A stretch of DNA of 64,000 bases from an uncultured Christensenellaceae bacterium (GTDB taxonomy: Bacteria > Bacillota > Clostridia > Christensenellales > UMGS416): the NCBI GenBank assembly GCA_944376795.1, contig CALWDW010000012.1:1-64000 (forward strand), given 5' to 3'. Below, one piece after another: positions 1 to 8,016 of this stretch. The notes under the pieces were generated by a model that was not told the origin of the DNA, searched no databases, and saw only the letters and a list, made by a program, of their open reading frames with translations. The first letter of the stretch is position 1; each line of letters begins with the position of its first letter. A program made the position numbers and the translations under genes.

Positions 1-117
1 TACTCCCTTGATGACTTCGCCAAACAGCTCGCTGTCCATAACCGCCGCTCCAACAACTTCCCTATGAGGCCTCTTAACTGGCTCTCTCCTAATGAGTTCG
101 CCGTCCAATATGTTTGA
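1..117 (+). CDS. C-terminal end of a DDE integrase-core transposase (cut by window edge)
   Basis: Frame 1 is open from the first base to a TGA at 115-117 and encodes 38 residues. They contain the pattern HNRRSNN...RPLNWLSPNEF, which resembles the end of rve-type transposases (a region before 'RP...L...TP.EF' that closes the catalytic domain). The codons are AT-richer (aat, ctt, cct) than in the neighbouring genes, which fits a mobile element. The N-terminal part and both IS ends lie outside or cannot be recognised, so the IS family (IS3/IS481-like) is not settled. Confidence 0.6.
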   Translation, partial: YSLDDFAKQLAVHNRRSNNFPMRPLNWLSPNEFAVQYV

Positions 118-675
118 CAAACCTACAGGAGATACTTGACTGGTCGGTGGGGTGGCCCTTGTTTTTGCTTGGGCGATGGAATACAATAATAAGATAACGG
201 GATGGCCTAGGGAGAGAAAAACGTTGCATGCGGTTGTAGGGGAAAACGGACTGGCCTGGGTGGCCATGCCCATAGAACGGGGGATTCCCTGGCCTTATTC
301 CGGCGGAGGCATCTGCGCCTTTGCGTTTCGCTGTTTGCCGCCTATCGGGACAGCAGCCACTCCTAAGGCAGCGGATGGCTGCGCTTCCTCTTCCGTTTGG
401 GTGTCCGGCTTTTGCGGGAAGGGCGCCGGCCTATTCGACGCGGGCCGCCACAAAATGGACAGCCCATCCGTGGATGCTGCTTCCAGCCTTGGACTCTCTC
501 CGACGCTATGCAGCGCTTCGCGTCATGTCCTCGGAGAGGGACAATGCCCGATGGGAATGCGAGGGCTGCCTGCTGTCGCGGTGATATTGCAATGGGTAAT
601 GGTACGTTCCTGGGTGCGCCTATGGGTAAGGACGGGCGGCCCAGGCACTTGTTTTCAACGGAAACGGAGGAAAAC
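118..675. other. Gene-poor stretch between the transposase tail and a flavin reductase
   Basis: No convincing gene is seen. Open frames on both strands (for example 363-722 on the minus strand) overlap each other, are Arg/Pro-rich and lack ribosome-binding sites. The first few tens of bases probably include the right end of the insertion sequence, but no matching inverted repeat is in the window. The rest may be decayed coding sequence. Confidence 0.4.
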
Positions 676-1233
676 ATGAAGACGTTGATTTTGAATGGTT
701 CCCCCAAGGCGCATGGGGACACGGCGGTGCTGGTGGATGCTCTGGCCCGGCGCCTGAAGGGGGAGGTGCGGATCCTAACCCCGCAGAGCGGGATTCATCC
801 CTGCACCGACTGCCGGTACTGCTGGAAGCAGTCCGGCTGTGCTATCCGGGACGCCATGCAGGAGGTGTATCCCTACCTGACGGATTGCGATCACGTGGTG
901 CTGGCCTCCCCGGTGTGGTTCTCCTCCCTCAGCGGCCCGCTGCTGGATATGGCCAGCCGGTTCCAGACCCTCTTTGCCGCGCGGCATTTTCGGGGAGAGC
1001 CGCCTGCACTGCGGGAGAAGAACGGCGTGCTGATTCTGGTGGGCGGCGAACCGGGCACCGAGATCGGTCCGGCCCAGAATGCCCGCACCATCCTGCGCCT
1101 TATGGGGGCGCGCCGTCCCTGTGCGGCGGAGATTTATTCCATGGATACCGATCGAATTCCGGCTGCGGAGGACCTTCAGGCTTTGGCTGCGGTGGAAGCC
1201 GCAGCGCGGCTGCTGAATGGCGAGGAATCCTGA
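676..1233 (+). CDS. Flavodoxin-fold NAD(P)H-dependent FMN reductase family protein
   Basis: A 185-residue protein starting at an ATG preceded by ACGGAGG. The N-terminus LILNGSPKAHGDT is the phosphate-binding loop of the NADPH-dependent FMN reductase/flavodoxin-like family. CTDCRYCWKQSGC (about residues 37-49) is the Cys-rich segment common in the iron-sulfur flavoprotein-like branch, and VLASPVWFSSLSGPL is the second flavin contact. It probably reduces FMN, quinones or another small acceptor in the cytoplasm; the substrate cannot be told. It is followed by an unrelated lipoprotein after 181 bp and seems monocistronic. Confidence 0.8.
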   Translation: MKTLILNGSPKAHGDTAVLVDALARRLKGEVRILTPQSGIHPCTDCRYCWKQSGCAIRDAMQEVYPYLTDCDHVVLASPVWFSSLSGPLLDMASRFQTLFAARHFRGEPPALREKNGVLILVGGEPGTEIGPAQNARTILRLMGARRPCAAEIYSMDTDRIPAAEDLQALAAVEAAARLLNGEES

Positions 1234-1414
1234 CGGGGGACGATGCCGGAAGCGCTGCATTGGCAGACGCCGGGAACGGGCAGACAGTCTGTTGCCGTCC
1301 CGGCCCGCATGCAGGACCAATGCGGTACGGTCTGCCGGAGCTTCCCGGCGGGCTCAAGAATACGCGATGATGCATGCTTCGCATGGCGGGCATGCATGGA
1401 AAAAGGAGGTTCCT

Positions 1415-2086
1415 ATGAAGAGATTGTTGGGAATCCTATTGGCGGCAGGACTGGCGTCCGGAATGGCCGGCTGTGCCGCCCGGCCCGTGACAGCGCCTGC
1501 GGTGACGCCGGAGGCCACGTTTGAGGCAGTGTCGATCATACTCGGCCCGACGGCCACCCCTGCCTTGACCCCGGAGCCGACGGCCACCCTTGCGTTTACG
1601 ATTCCCCTTCCTACCGCCACGGCGCCCATGACGACCATAGCGCCCGTGGACACGCCGACGCCGGCGCCTACCGACACTCCCGTGCCTACAGCCGCCCCGA
1701 CGCCGACGCCGGCGCCGACCCCCACGCCGGAGGTAGACGTTTCTGCAGAGTATGTGGGCAGATGGGCGGATAGCTGGAGCCAGCGGGCGGGGATGTGGAT
1801 CTTCTACAGCGATGGCGTCTACGATGTGGAGATCGACTGGGGGAACAGCGCCACCGAAACCTCCGTGTGGTCCATGCAGGGATACTACGACCCCGCGCAG
1901 CAAGGAATCGTCTACGAGAATGGTCGCTACGGCATTGAGACCTATTATGAGTCCGGCCCGCACTTCGATGTGATATACGAAGACGGTACAGGTCTGCTTT
2001 GGATTCAGGACGGGAAGCTGTATTGGCGGGACGATAAGGAACATGCTGGGGATTCCTGCATTTTTGAGCGGTACGGCGACGCCTAG
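1415..2086 (+). CDS. Secreted lipoprotein with Pro/Thr-rich linker, unknown function
   Basis: 223 residues; the start is fixed by AAAAGGAGG seven bases upstream of the ATG. A type II signal peptide with lipobox MAGC puts the mature N-terminal Cys at about residue 20. Residues about 25-110 are a low-complexity linker of TPTPAPTP-type repeats. The C-terminal ~110 residues form a small globular domain rich in Trp and Tyr (GRWADSW, WIFYSDGVYDVE), resembling small beta-rich lipocalin-like domains found in clostridial lipoproteins. No enzyme motif is seen. It is likely anchored on the outer face of the membrane, with the linker spanning the wall. Confidence 0.75.
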   Translation: MKRLLGILLAAGLASGMAGCAARPVTAPAVTPEATFEAVSIILGPTATPALTPEPTATLAFTIPLPTATAPMTTIAPVDTPTPAPTDTPVPTAAPTPTPAPTPTPEVDVSAEYVGRWADSWSQRAGMWIFYSDGVYDVEIDWGNSATETSVWSMQGYYDPAQQGIVYENGRYGIETYYESGPHFDVIYEDGTGLLWIQDGKLYWRDDKEHAGDSCIFERYGDA

Positions 2087-2102
2087 GACGCTCTTGCGGG
2101 AA

Positions 2103-2140
2103 AAGGGCCCATGTCCTCTTTTGCGGGGACATGGGCCCTT
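2103..2140. terminator. Intergenic hairpin between convergent genes
   Basis: A perfect 14-bp inverted repeat (2103-2116 with 2127-2140, 10-nt loop) lies between the lipoprotein stop and the convergent MFS gene. U-tracts are weak on both sides, but its position and stem strength fit a shared bidirectional terminator. Confidence 0.6.
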
Positions 2141-2152
2141 GGGTATGCGTGC

Positions 2153-3394
2153 TTAGCAGTCCAGGTCATAGATGGGCTTGACCGCCGGCTTATTGCGCAC
2201 GATGAGCAGGAAGATCATGGAAAAGCTGAAGGCGGCAAAGAGCAGGGCCACCACCCGGTAGGGGAGCACCTCTCCCAGCGCTCCAACCAACAGCTGCACG
2301 ACCATCATTCCCAGGCTGACCAGCACCGAAAAAAGGCCGTTGATGCGGGCGCGCATGTTCCGGGGCAGATAATTTTGTACTGCAGCTGTTCGCAGGGTGG
2401 CGGTATTGACTCCCATGAAGCCGCAGAGAAAGCGTAGGATCAGCATCACGGGATAGGGGCAGAAGAGCAGGATGGCGTCGCTGATCTCATACGCCTGGTA
2501 AACCGTCCGGGTCAGGGCATAGCGCCGGCGGGGAGGAATTTTGACTCCATAATGGAGCAGGCCGCCCACCATCCGGCCAATGGTTTCGGCGGTAATGAGG
2601 AGGGAATACATGCCGGTGGTGAGGATGCTGCTGCTCTGAAAGTGGGCCAGCGTCATCAGCTGGGCGCCTTGCCCTGTGGCGTTGGTGGTCATCATGTACA
2701 GGTATATGCTGCGGATGCCCCGCTCCCGGCGGATGTAGCGAAGCCCCTCCGCCAGGTCGTCTCGATAGGTCCGAAGCCGCTGCCTTAGGCAGGCATGACC
2801 CTGGGAAGCGGGCTTGGACAGCGGGCTGCGGATCAAGAGTTCGAAGCTTGCGGCCAGAGCCAACAGGATGCCTTCCCCTAGGATAATCCAGCGGATGCCT
2901 GCCGCCAGGTAAAGGGCCGAAGCCAACGGCGTGATGAGGGCTGTGACCGTGGGATAAATGAGGGAGGAGACGGCGTAGCCCTTTTGGGACATTCCCTGCG
3001 GAATGAGATCGGGGTAGAGAGCCTCGTAAGCCAGGCTGTACACTGCGCCGATGCTGCTGGTCAGGAAGCTAAAGGCCATGTAGGCGAGATAGGAGAAGTC
3101 GTTCCCCAGCAGATAGCCCCAGAAGACGAGGTATGCTGCAGCGTTGGTATAGTCCAGGGTTACGATGATCTTTTTTCGGTCAAGCTGGTCTACCATGGGG
3201 GCCAGCAGGAACGGGAGTACCAGACTGGGAACCATGGAGACCGCCGCAAAGAGGCCGGACAGCCAGGTGGAATCGGTCTGGTCAAAGACCACCAGGCTCA
3301 GAGCCAGGTTCATGGCTGTGCCGCCGATGGCGCTGATCACAGTGCCCAAAGTGATGAGGGTGAAGTTCCGTGTCCAAAGGGCGGGTTTGCGCAT
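2153..3394 (-). CDS. Major facilitator superfamily transporter (MFS)
   Basis: 413 residues from an ATG at 3394 with GGAGG just upstream. The frame stays open further 5', but that part only translates the upstream terminator hairpin. About 12 hydrophobic segments are seen. The loop after TM2 (MVDQLDRKKIIV) matches the MFS motif A region (D-x-x-x-R-K), as in multidrug and macrolide exporter-like MFS proteins. It is expected to be a proton-driven exporter in the inner membrane; the substrate is unknown. It lies downstream of a TPR-type XRE regulator but is separated from it by a strong terminator, so it is probably transcribed separately. Confidence 0.8.
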   Translation of the reverse strand: MRKPALWTRNFTLITLGTVISAIGGTAMNLALSLVVFDQTDSTWLSGLFAAVSMVPSLVLPFLLAPMVDQLDRKKIIVTLDYTNAAAYLVFWGYLLGNDFSYLAYMAFSFLTSSIGAVYSLAYEALYPDLIPQGMSQKGYAVSSLIYPTVTALITPLASALYLAAGIRWIILGEGILLALAASFELLIRSPLSKPASQGHACLRQRLRTYRDDLAEGLRYIRRERGIRSIYLYMMTTNATGQGAQLMTLAHFQSSSILTTGMYSLLITAETIGRMVGGLLHYGVKIPPRRRYALTRTVYQAYEISDAILLFCPYPVMLILRFLCGFMGVNTATLRTAAVQNYLPRNMRARINGLFSVLVSLGMMVVQLLVGALGEVLPYRVVALLFAAFSFSMIFLLIVRNKPAVKPIYDLDC

Positions 3395-3442
3395 TTCTGC
3401 CTCCTTCCAGGCGCCCGCCGTACGCAGCTTACGCCTGAGAAA

Positions 3443-3471
3443 AGGATAGCAGAGGATGTAAATAAAAGAAA
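3443..3471 (-). promoter_or_regulatory. Candidate extended -10 promoter for the MFS gene
   Basis: On the minus strand a TGC-TATCCT extended -10 (3443-3451) lies 17 bp below a weak TTTCTT -35 (3466-3471). It sits between the upstream terminator and the MFS start, and the -35 overlaps the terminator U-tract. Confidence 0.35.
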
Positions 3472-3508
3472 CCCCCATGATTTGAGAAATAATTCTCAAA
3501 TCATGGGG
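3466..3508 (-). terminator. Strong rho-independent terminator after the XRE/TPR gene
   Basis: A perfect 16-bp stem (3473-3488 with 3493-3508) and 4-nt loop ATAA is followed on the minus strand by a T-rich tract (TTTCTTTTATTT). It ends the uroD-like/ogt/XRE operon before the MFS gene. Confidence 0.85.
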
Positions 3509-3533
3509 CCTTAAATAAGAATAACGCCAAGAT

Positions 3534-4724
3534 TTAGGAAATCTCCTGGGTGACGGCAAGGGCCTCCTTATAGCGGCGCTGGTGGGTAAGCAGCTGGATC
3601 AGGGCGATCCCGTAGAAGCGCTTGAAGCCAAAGTGATAGACTTCGCCGGAGAGCCGATAGACCCGGTGCAGCAGGGCATCGTAAGCAGGGTCGTCCCCAA
3701 AGTCCGCCCGCATCCGCAGCTGGGCCAGATCCAGCATGTCCGACAGAAGGGGCGGATCCTCCGGCGAACATTGGGCGCGGGCGGCGTCCAGGTGCCGGCG
3801 GGCATGCTCGATGTCGCCCAGATCGATGTATGCCAGACAGAGCTTATGGTGGGTGAGGGCGTCGTCGTCTCCCTCTTCCAAAGCCTTTAGCAGGTGAGGG
3901 AGCGCCTCGGCGGCCTGGCCGTTTTCCAAGAGGGTGGCGCCGGTATTGTAGGATACGGCACGTCTGAGGGCGGCAGCCTGCCGGTATCCCTGTGCCAGTG
4001 CCAGGACCCGGTTGTATTCCCGGAACATTTCTTCGAGACACCCTTGATTGGCGTAAGCGGTGCCGGCAAGCAGGGCGCTTTGGCTCATGACAAAGACATT
4101 CCCTTCCTCTGCGCCCAAACGGTAGGCTTCGGCCGCCCCCTCCAGGCAGGCGGCGTAGCGTCCCAGTTCGTACAGGCATTGGGTCAATTCCAACGCGGTC
4201 AGGCCCCGGGGATACAGCCGCTGGGCCTGTTTTAGGAGCTCCAGGCGGCGCTGGCGGTCATGGGTGCTGGCAGCGGCGCCCAGATGGTACCAAGGAAGCC
4301 GGGCGAGAGGCATTTCGGAGAGGCCGGATGCCAGGGAGGCTAGAAGCTCTTCCGCATCCGGGTCGTTTCCCGATTGGAGCAGAGCCAAGGCGGTTTCCTC
4401 ATACAAGGGACTGGTTAAGAGCCTCAGCCGATGGACTTGGAGCCAGGCCAGCGCCTCCTCCGCCTCGGGATGCAGGCCAAATTCCAGAGATGAAAAGTAG
4501 GCGTCCAGGTGTCCTTGGGCTTGTTTCAAGAAGCCAGGGTCGGTCTCCAGGCGCAGTCCCAAGGCGGCAAAGAGCCCCTGCAGGATGTCCTCTCCGGGCT
4601 CCACCTGTCCCTGCTCAATTTTGCTCAGATAGGATGGGGTGCAGATGCCCCGGCACAGGCCCTCTTGGGAAAGGTTTTGACGGAGCCGTTCCTGCCGGAG
4701 CAGACGGCCATAGTGCATGGACAT
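3534..4724 (-). CDS. XRE-family regulator with TPR-like sensor domain (RRNPP type)
   Basis: 396 residues. An N-terminal helix-turn-helix (residues ~5-60; RLLRQERLRQNLSQEGLC and SYLSKIEQG are the classic XRE helices) is followed by ~320 residues of helical, Ala/Leu/Tyr-rich repeats typical of TPR domains in peptide-responsive or Rgg/PlcR-like regulators. The start lies 3 bp past the ogt stop, so translation is probably coupled. The gene closes an operon with a uroD-like protein and ogt. The ligand is unknown; the divergently functioning MFS gene next door is a possible target. Confidence 0.8.
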   Translation of the reverse strand: MSMHYGRLLRQERLRQNLSQEGLCRGICTPSYLSKIEQGQVEPGEDILQGLFAALGLRLETDPGFLKQAQGHLDAYFSSLEFGLHPEAEEALAWLQVHRLRLLTSPLYEETALALLQSGNDPDAEELLASLASGLSEMPLARLPWYHLGAAASTHDRQRRLELLKQAQRLYPRGLTALELTQCLYELGRYAACLEGAAEAYRLGAEEGNVFVMSQSALLAGTAYANQGCLEEMFREYNRVLALAQGYRQAAALRRAVSYNTGATLLENGQAAEALPHLLKALEEGDDDALTHHKLCLAYIDLGDIEHARRHLDAARAQCSPEDPPLLSDMLDLAQLRMRADFGDDPAYDALLHRVYRLSGEVYHFGFKRFYGIALIQLLTHQRRYKEALAVTQEIS

Positions 4725-4727
4725 GGC

Positions 4728-5279
4728 TTACCTCCCGGATGCAAAAGGATTCCCCGGGACGAGAGGGAGGGCTCCCTCCCGCTCCAGCAGGAAGGCTTTG
4801 GCGGCCAGGCCTCCGGCATAGCCGGTAAGGCGGCCGCCCGTCCCCACAACCCGGTGACAGGGAATGAGGATGGAGATGGGATTGCGGGCGATGGCTCCGC
4901 CCGCCGCCCGGCAGGCCATGCGTTCCCGTCCCATTCGGCGGGCGGCTTCCCGGGCGACGGCGGCATAGGTGGTTACCGTGCCGTAGGGGATCTCCCGCAG
5001 GATCTCCCACACGGTTTGCTGAAACGGGGTGCCCCCCGGGGCCAGAGGCAGGGCGGCAGGATCGGGCCGTTCCCCGGCGAAGTACCGGTCCAGCCAGATC
5101 CGGGCCATGGGGAAGATCCCTTCGCCTTCACCGGGCTCCGCGTCCGCCGGCAGCGTCCGGCCAAAGTATTGCTGTTTCGGGAGCCAGAGCCCGGTGAGGC
5201 AGTCTGGCGTTCCCGCCAGGGTTAAAAGCCCCACGGGGGAGAGATAGTGGGCGGTGAAGACCTTGCTGCCGTCAGCCAT
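4728..5279 (-). CDS. ogt: Methylated-DNA--protein-cysteine S-methyltransferase
   Basis: 183 residues. It transfers the alkyl group from O6-methylguanine to its own Cys (suicide repair). The C-terminal DNA-binding/acceptor domain is complete: PFQQTVWEILREIPYGTVTTY is the HTH entry, ARNPISILIPCHRVVG carries the acceptor Cys in PCHRV, and LTGYAGGLAAKAFLLERE is the family end. The N-terminal ribonuclease-H-like domain is also present. It overlaps the end of the upstream uroD-like gene by 8 bp and sits 3 bp before the regulator gene, so it is part of a tight operon. Confidence 0.93.
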   Translation of the reverse strand: MADGSKVFTAHYLSPVGLLTLAGTPDCLTGLWLPKQQYFGRTLPADAEPGEGEGIFPMARIWLDRYFAGERPDPAALPLAPGGTPFQQTVWEILREIPYGTVTTYAAVAREAARRMGRERMACRAAGGAIARNPISILIPCHRVVGTGGRLTGYAGGLAAKAFLLEREGALPLVPGNPFASGR

Positions 5280-6513
5280 AGTAACGATCCAGCACTTGGG
5301 ACACGGTGCGGGACCAGACCATCAGGTTCTCCGGCCGGAAGCCTACGGTGCTGATGTCCTTGAGCACGAACTCCACCGGGCAGCCGTACTTCAGGCAGGC
5401 CTTGACCATGTCTTCGGTTTCCTGGGCGATAACCTGGGGATCGGCCACGGTAGCCACCAGGGCGGGGTTGGGCTTGCGGGCGGCCACATAGTCGCGGCCG
5501 ATCTGCTCGCAGCAGCATTCGATGCCGGCCCAGGGGCTGACGCCAATCTTCCGCAGGTTGGGGATGCGTTTGAGCAGGGGGATCTTGTTGTCCAGGGCCT
5601 CGCAGCAGCCGTAGTAGGTATAGGCAAACTTCTCCATCAGCGGCATAGAGTAAGACAGGTCGAACTCCCAGAGCATTTTGGGAGAGACCGAGGTAAACAT
5701 CTGGGCCATGGAGCGGAACCAAAGATCCTTCCGCTTATGGGGCGGCGGCTGCTGGGGGTCTCGGGGACAGCCGGTGATGTAGGAGGGGGTGCAGTGCAGG
5801 GAGGGTACCGTGGCGTCCAGGAGCCCCAGATCCTCATACTGCTGGTAGAGGGTCTCGCCTTCCTGGGTGAACTTGGCGATGACCTGGTGCATGAATTCGG
5901 GACGCTCCAGCATATCGGTGAAGCAGTTCTCCACACCATGGAGGCGGGGGATTCTGTCCCAGGGTGCGTAGTATACTCCTACCCCCTGCAGCCGCGCAGG
6001 GAGAGCGTCCCCCAGGATCTCCTGGATTCGGGCCAGGTTCTCCACGTCCTCCTCCGGGTGGGCGGTGATCACCGGCATGTGCATCCGCTCCAGGGCTTCC
6101 TCGTCGGGGATAACGTCGTGGTATTCGTGGGAGACGATGTTGTTTTCGGCATTGGACGCGATTTGCCGCTCGTCGGTGGACAGCCCATTCCCCGTGGAGG
6201 TGAAGGACTTGGCCACCGGATAGAAGGGCTCCATCAGGGCATCGCAGGCAAAGTGCTTCCGGCGGAAGAGCGCCCGGCGGAAGAATGTCTCCATCCGCTG
6301 GGCTTCCGGATCCTGGGTGCGGAGAGTGAGTTCGTCGTCTACGTTCATCTCGTGCCAGGGGATCTCATCCATCAGCACAGGGGGGCGGACAATCTTCAGG
6401 TCGTTGGTGTCCCGCATACGGCGGATGGCGTCCTGCTGTCGCGCGTCGGTGGCAATCTCCCCGTAGCGCTTGGCCAGCTCCCGCAGGAGGGCTTTTTCTT
6501 CCATCGTAATCAT
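5272..6513 (-). CDS. Uroporphyrinogen decarboxylase-like (URO-D fold) protein
   Basis: 413 residues, starting after AGGTACC-type spacing at an ATG. It resembles the large clostridial group of URO-D-fold proteins related to corrinoid methyltransferases. Segments such as YYGCCEALDNKIPLLKRI and KIGVSPWAG (around residues 300-330) and GCPVEFVLKD near the end are typical of that group. It is probably not a haem enzyme, since no other haem gene is nearby. A methyl-transfer or demethylation role on an unknown substrate is possible but inferred. It is the first gene of the operon with ogt and the XRE regulator. Confidence 0.6.
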   Translation of the reverse strand: MITMEEKALLRELAKRYGEIATDARQQDAIRRMRDTNDLKIVRPPVLMDEIPWHEMNVDDELTLRTQDPEAQRMETFFRRALFRRKHFACDALMEPFYPVAKSFTSTGNGLSTDERQIASNAENNIVSHEYHDVIPDEEALERMHMPVITAHPEEDVENLARIQEILGDALPARLQGVGVYYAPWDRIPRLHGVENCFTDMLERPEFMHQVIAKFTQEGETLYQQYEDLGLLDATVPSLHCTPSYITGCPRDPQQPPPHKRKDLWFRSMAQMFTSVSPKMLWEFDLSYSMPLMEKFAYTYYGCCEALDNKIPLLKRIPNLRKIGVSPWAGIECCCEQIGRDYVAARKPNPALVATVADPQVIAQETEDMVKACLKYGCPVEFVLKDISTVGFRPENLMVWSRTVSQVLDRYYG

Positions 6514-6554
6514 ATTTGGTACCTCGCATTGTCATAGACATGGGATGTATACTC

Positions 6555-6583
6555 ATCATAGCACAACTTGGGGATTCCGCAAA
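6555..6583 (-). promoter_or_regulatory. Sigma-A-like promoter of the uroD-like/ogt/XRE operon
   Basis: On the minus strand, TTTGCG (6578-6583), a 17-bp spacer, and TATGAT (6555-6560) preceded by TGC, giving an extended -10. It lies about 40 bp upstream of the first gene. Confidence 0.55.
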
Positions 6584-6717
6584 GCCTGTTATCCGGTGCG
6601 GCGCAGTTTATTTGCCAAGGAATGCTGGAGGACGTGAAAGCGTGATTGACATGCAGGGAATGCAGAAAGAGCGCCCGGGGCCTGCAACTCCGATCGGGAA
6701 CCAGAACGAGTCGGGAG

Positions 6718-7848
6718 CTATCGGCCGTCGGAACGGCCAGCCGCGTACCGGGCCAGGATCACATCCCCCAGAGTCTTGGCGCTCTCCCGGGGAGCGAAGC
6801 GCCTCTGGCAGTCGCGGATGGCTTCTCCCCGGCCGGGACAGTCCAGAATCAGCCGTACCGATTCGTCAATGCGGCGGACATCCACGCAGCGCATGGCCAT
6901 GCCCATATTGGTGAGAAAGTCCTGGTTCTGGGTCTCAATGCCGGGGATGGGGTCAATGAGAAGCATGGGACGGTTCTTGGCCAGGGCTTCGGAGGTGGAC
7001 AGCCCTCCCGGCTTGGTGATCACCCAGTCGGCGGCGTCCATGAGCCGGTCGATGTTGTCCACAAACCCCAGGCTATGCACCTTAGGACTGCCCAGGGCGT
7101 CGATGCGCTGCCGGAGCCGGGGATTGCGCCCGCAAACCGCCAGGAGCTGGAGCGAATCGGGCATGGCGGCGATGGCCGCCACCGCTTCGTAGAGAGGATT
7201 GAGCCCCATGCTCCCCGCCATGATCAGGAGCGTGGGCTTTTCGGCCAGGCCCAGGGCCGCGCGGGCCTCCCGGGGATCGCCGGCCCGGGCAAAGCGGGGA
7301 TGGACGGGAATGCCCAGGGGCAGAAGGGTTTCCTTGGGGATGCCGCGCTTGACGGCCTGGTATTCCAGATAGGGGGAAGCCAGTACGAGAAAATCCATCC
7401 CGCAGATCTCCCAGTAGGGATGAATGGTGAAGTCGGTGACGATGCCATAGGAGGTTACGGAGGGAGGAAGCAGCCCTTTTTCCCGCATGATGCGCACCAC
7501 GTGGGCGCCGTAGACATGGCTGCAGACCACCGCATCGGGGACGAAGGAACGCACCGTGCGGATCAGCCGCTTGGCCAGCACCCAGTTGGCGTTGGAGAAG
7601 AACTGGTCTGCGGCTTTCATGGCGGTGGTTTTTTCCCCCAGACGGTAGAGGCGGCTCCAGGCCCTGGGCGCGTACTGGGTCATGCGGGTATAGGTACGGT
7701 CGGTGATGCGGCTGAGCCGGGGGTTGATGCACTCCAGGGCGTCCAGCATCCGGCACTGCACTCCCAGGGGTTCCAAGTAAGCCATGAGGGCTTTACAGGC
7801 CATATTGTGTCCCTGGCCCGAGGTGAAGGAAAGAAAAAGAATCCGCAT
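6718..7848 (-). CDS. MGDG synthase/UgtP-like GT28 glycosyltransferase
   Basis: 376 residues, start set by CCAGGAGG seven bases before the ATG at 7848. N-terminal LFLSFTSGQGHNMACKAL is the MGDG-synthase-type acceptor loop (G-x-GH). The C-terminal half has the GT-B nucleotide-sugar site: LIMAGSMGLNPL, then VHSLGFVDNIDRLMDAADWVITKPGGLSTSEAL, the family signature with the conserved KPGG. It probably transfers glucose or galactose from the UDP-sugar to diacylglycerol at the membrane to make a glycolipid or lipoteichoic-acid anchor. The longer upstream frame lacks a ribosome-binding site. It is divergent from the ADP-ribosylglycohydrolase gene. Confidence 0.82.
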   Translation of the reverse strand: MRILFLSFTSGQGHNMACKALMAYLEPLGVQCRMLDALECINPRLSRITDRTYTRMTQYAPRAWSRLYRLGEKTTAMKAADQFFSNANWVLAKRLIRTVRSFVPDAVVCSHVYGAHVVRIMREKGLLPPSVTSYGIVTDFTIHPYWEICGMDFLVLASPYLEYQAVKRGIPKETLLPLGIPVHPRFARAGDPREARAALGLAEKPTLLIMAGSMGLNPLYEAVAAIAAMPDSLQLLAVCGRNPRLRQRIDALGSPKVHSLGFVDNIDRLMDAADWVITKPGGLSTSEALAKNRPMLLIDPIPGIETQNQDFLTNMGMAMRCVDVRRIDESVRLILDCPGRGEAIRDCQRRFAPRESAKTLGDVILARYAAGRSDGR

Positions 7849-8016
7849 GTGCAATGCCTCCTGGCTGTGGATTTTCTCTGGCCGGCGGCATGGAGGGGAA
7901 GGCATGTCGCCTTTTTCGCGGAACCGGAAATGGTCATTCGCCGCCATGGTCAGAGGGGATAATCTATTTTATCATACAGCTAAGCAAACGGGAAATATAG
8001 TAAGGAGGATGAACAA

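Noticed and set aside
363-722. 119-codon minus-strand frame near the left end
   Set aside because: Overlaps the flavin reductase start, Arg/Pro-rich, no ribosome-binding site.
3395-3559. N-terminal extension of the MFS gene reading MPSPRRF...
   Set aside because: It translates the perfect terminator hairpin and lacks a ribosome-binding site; the ATG at 3394 has GGAGG at good spacing.
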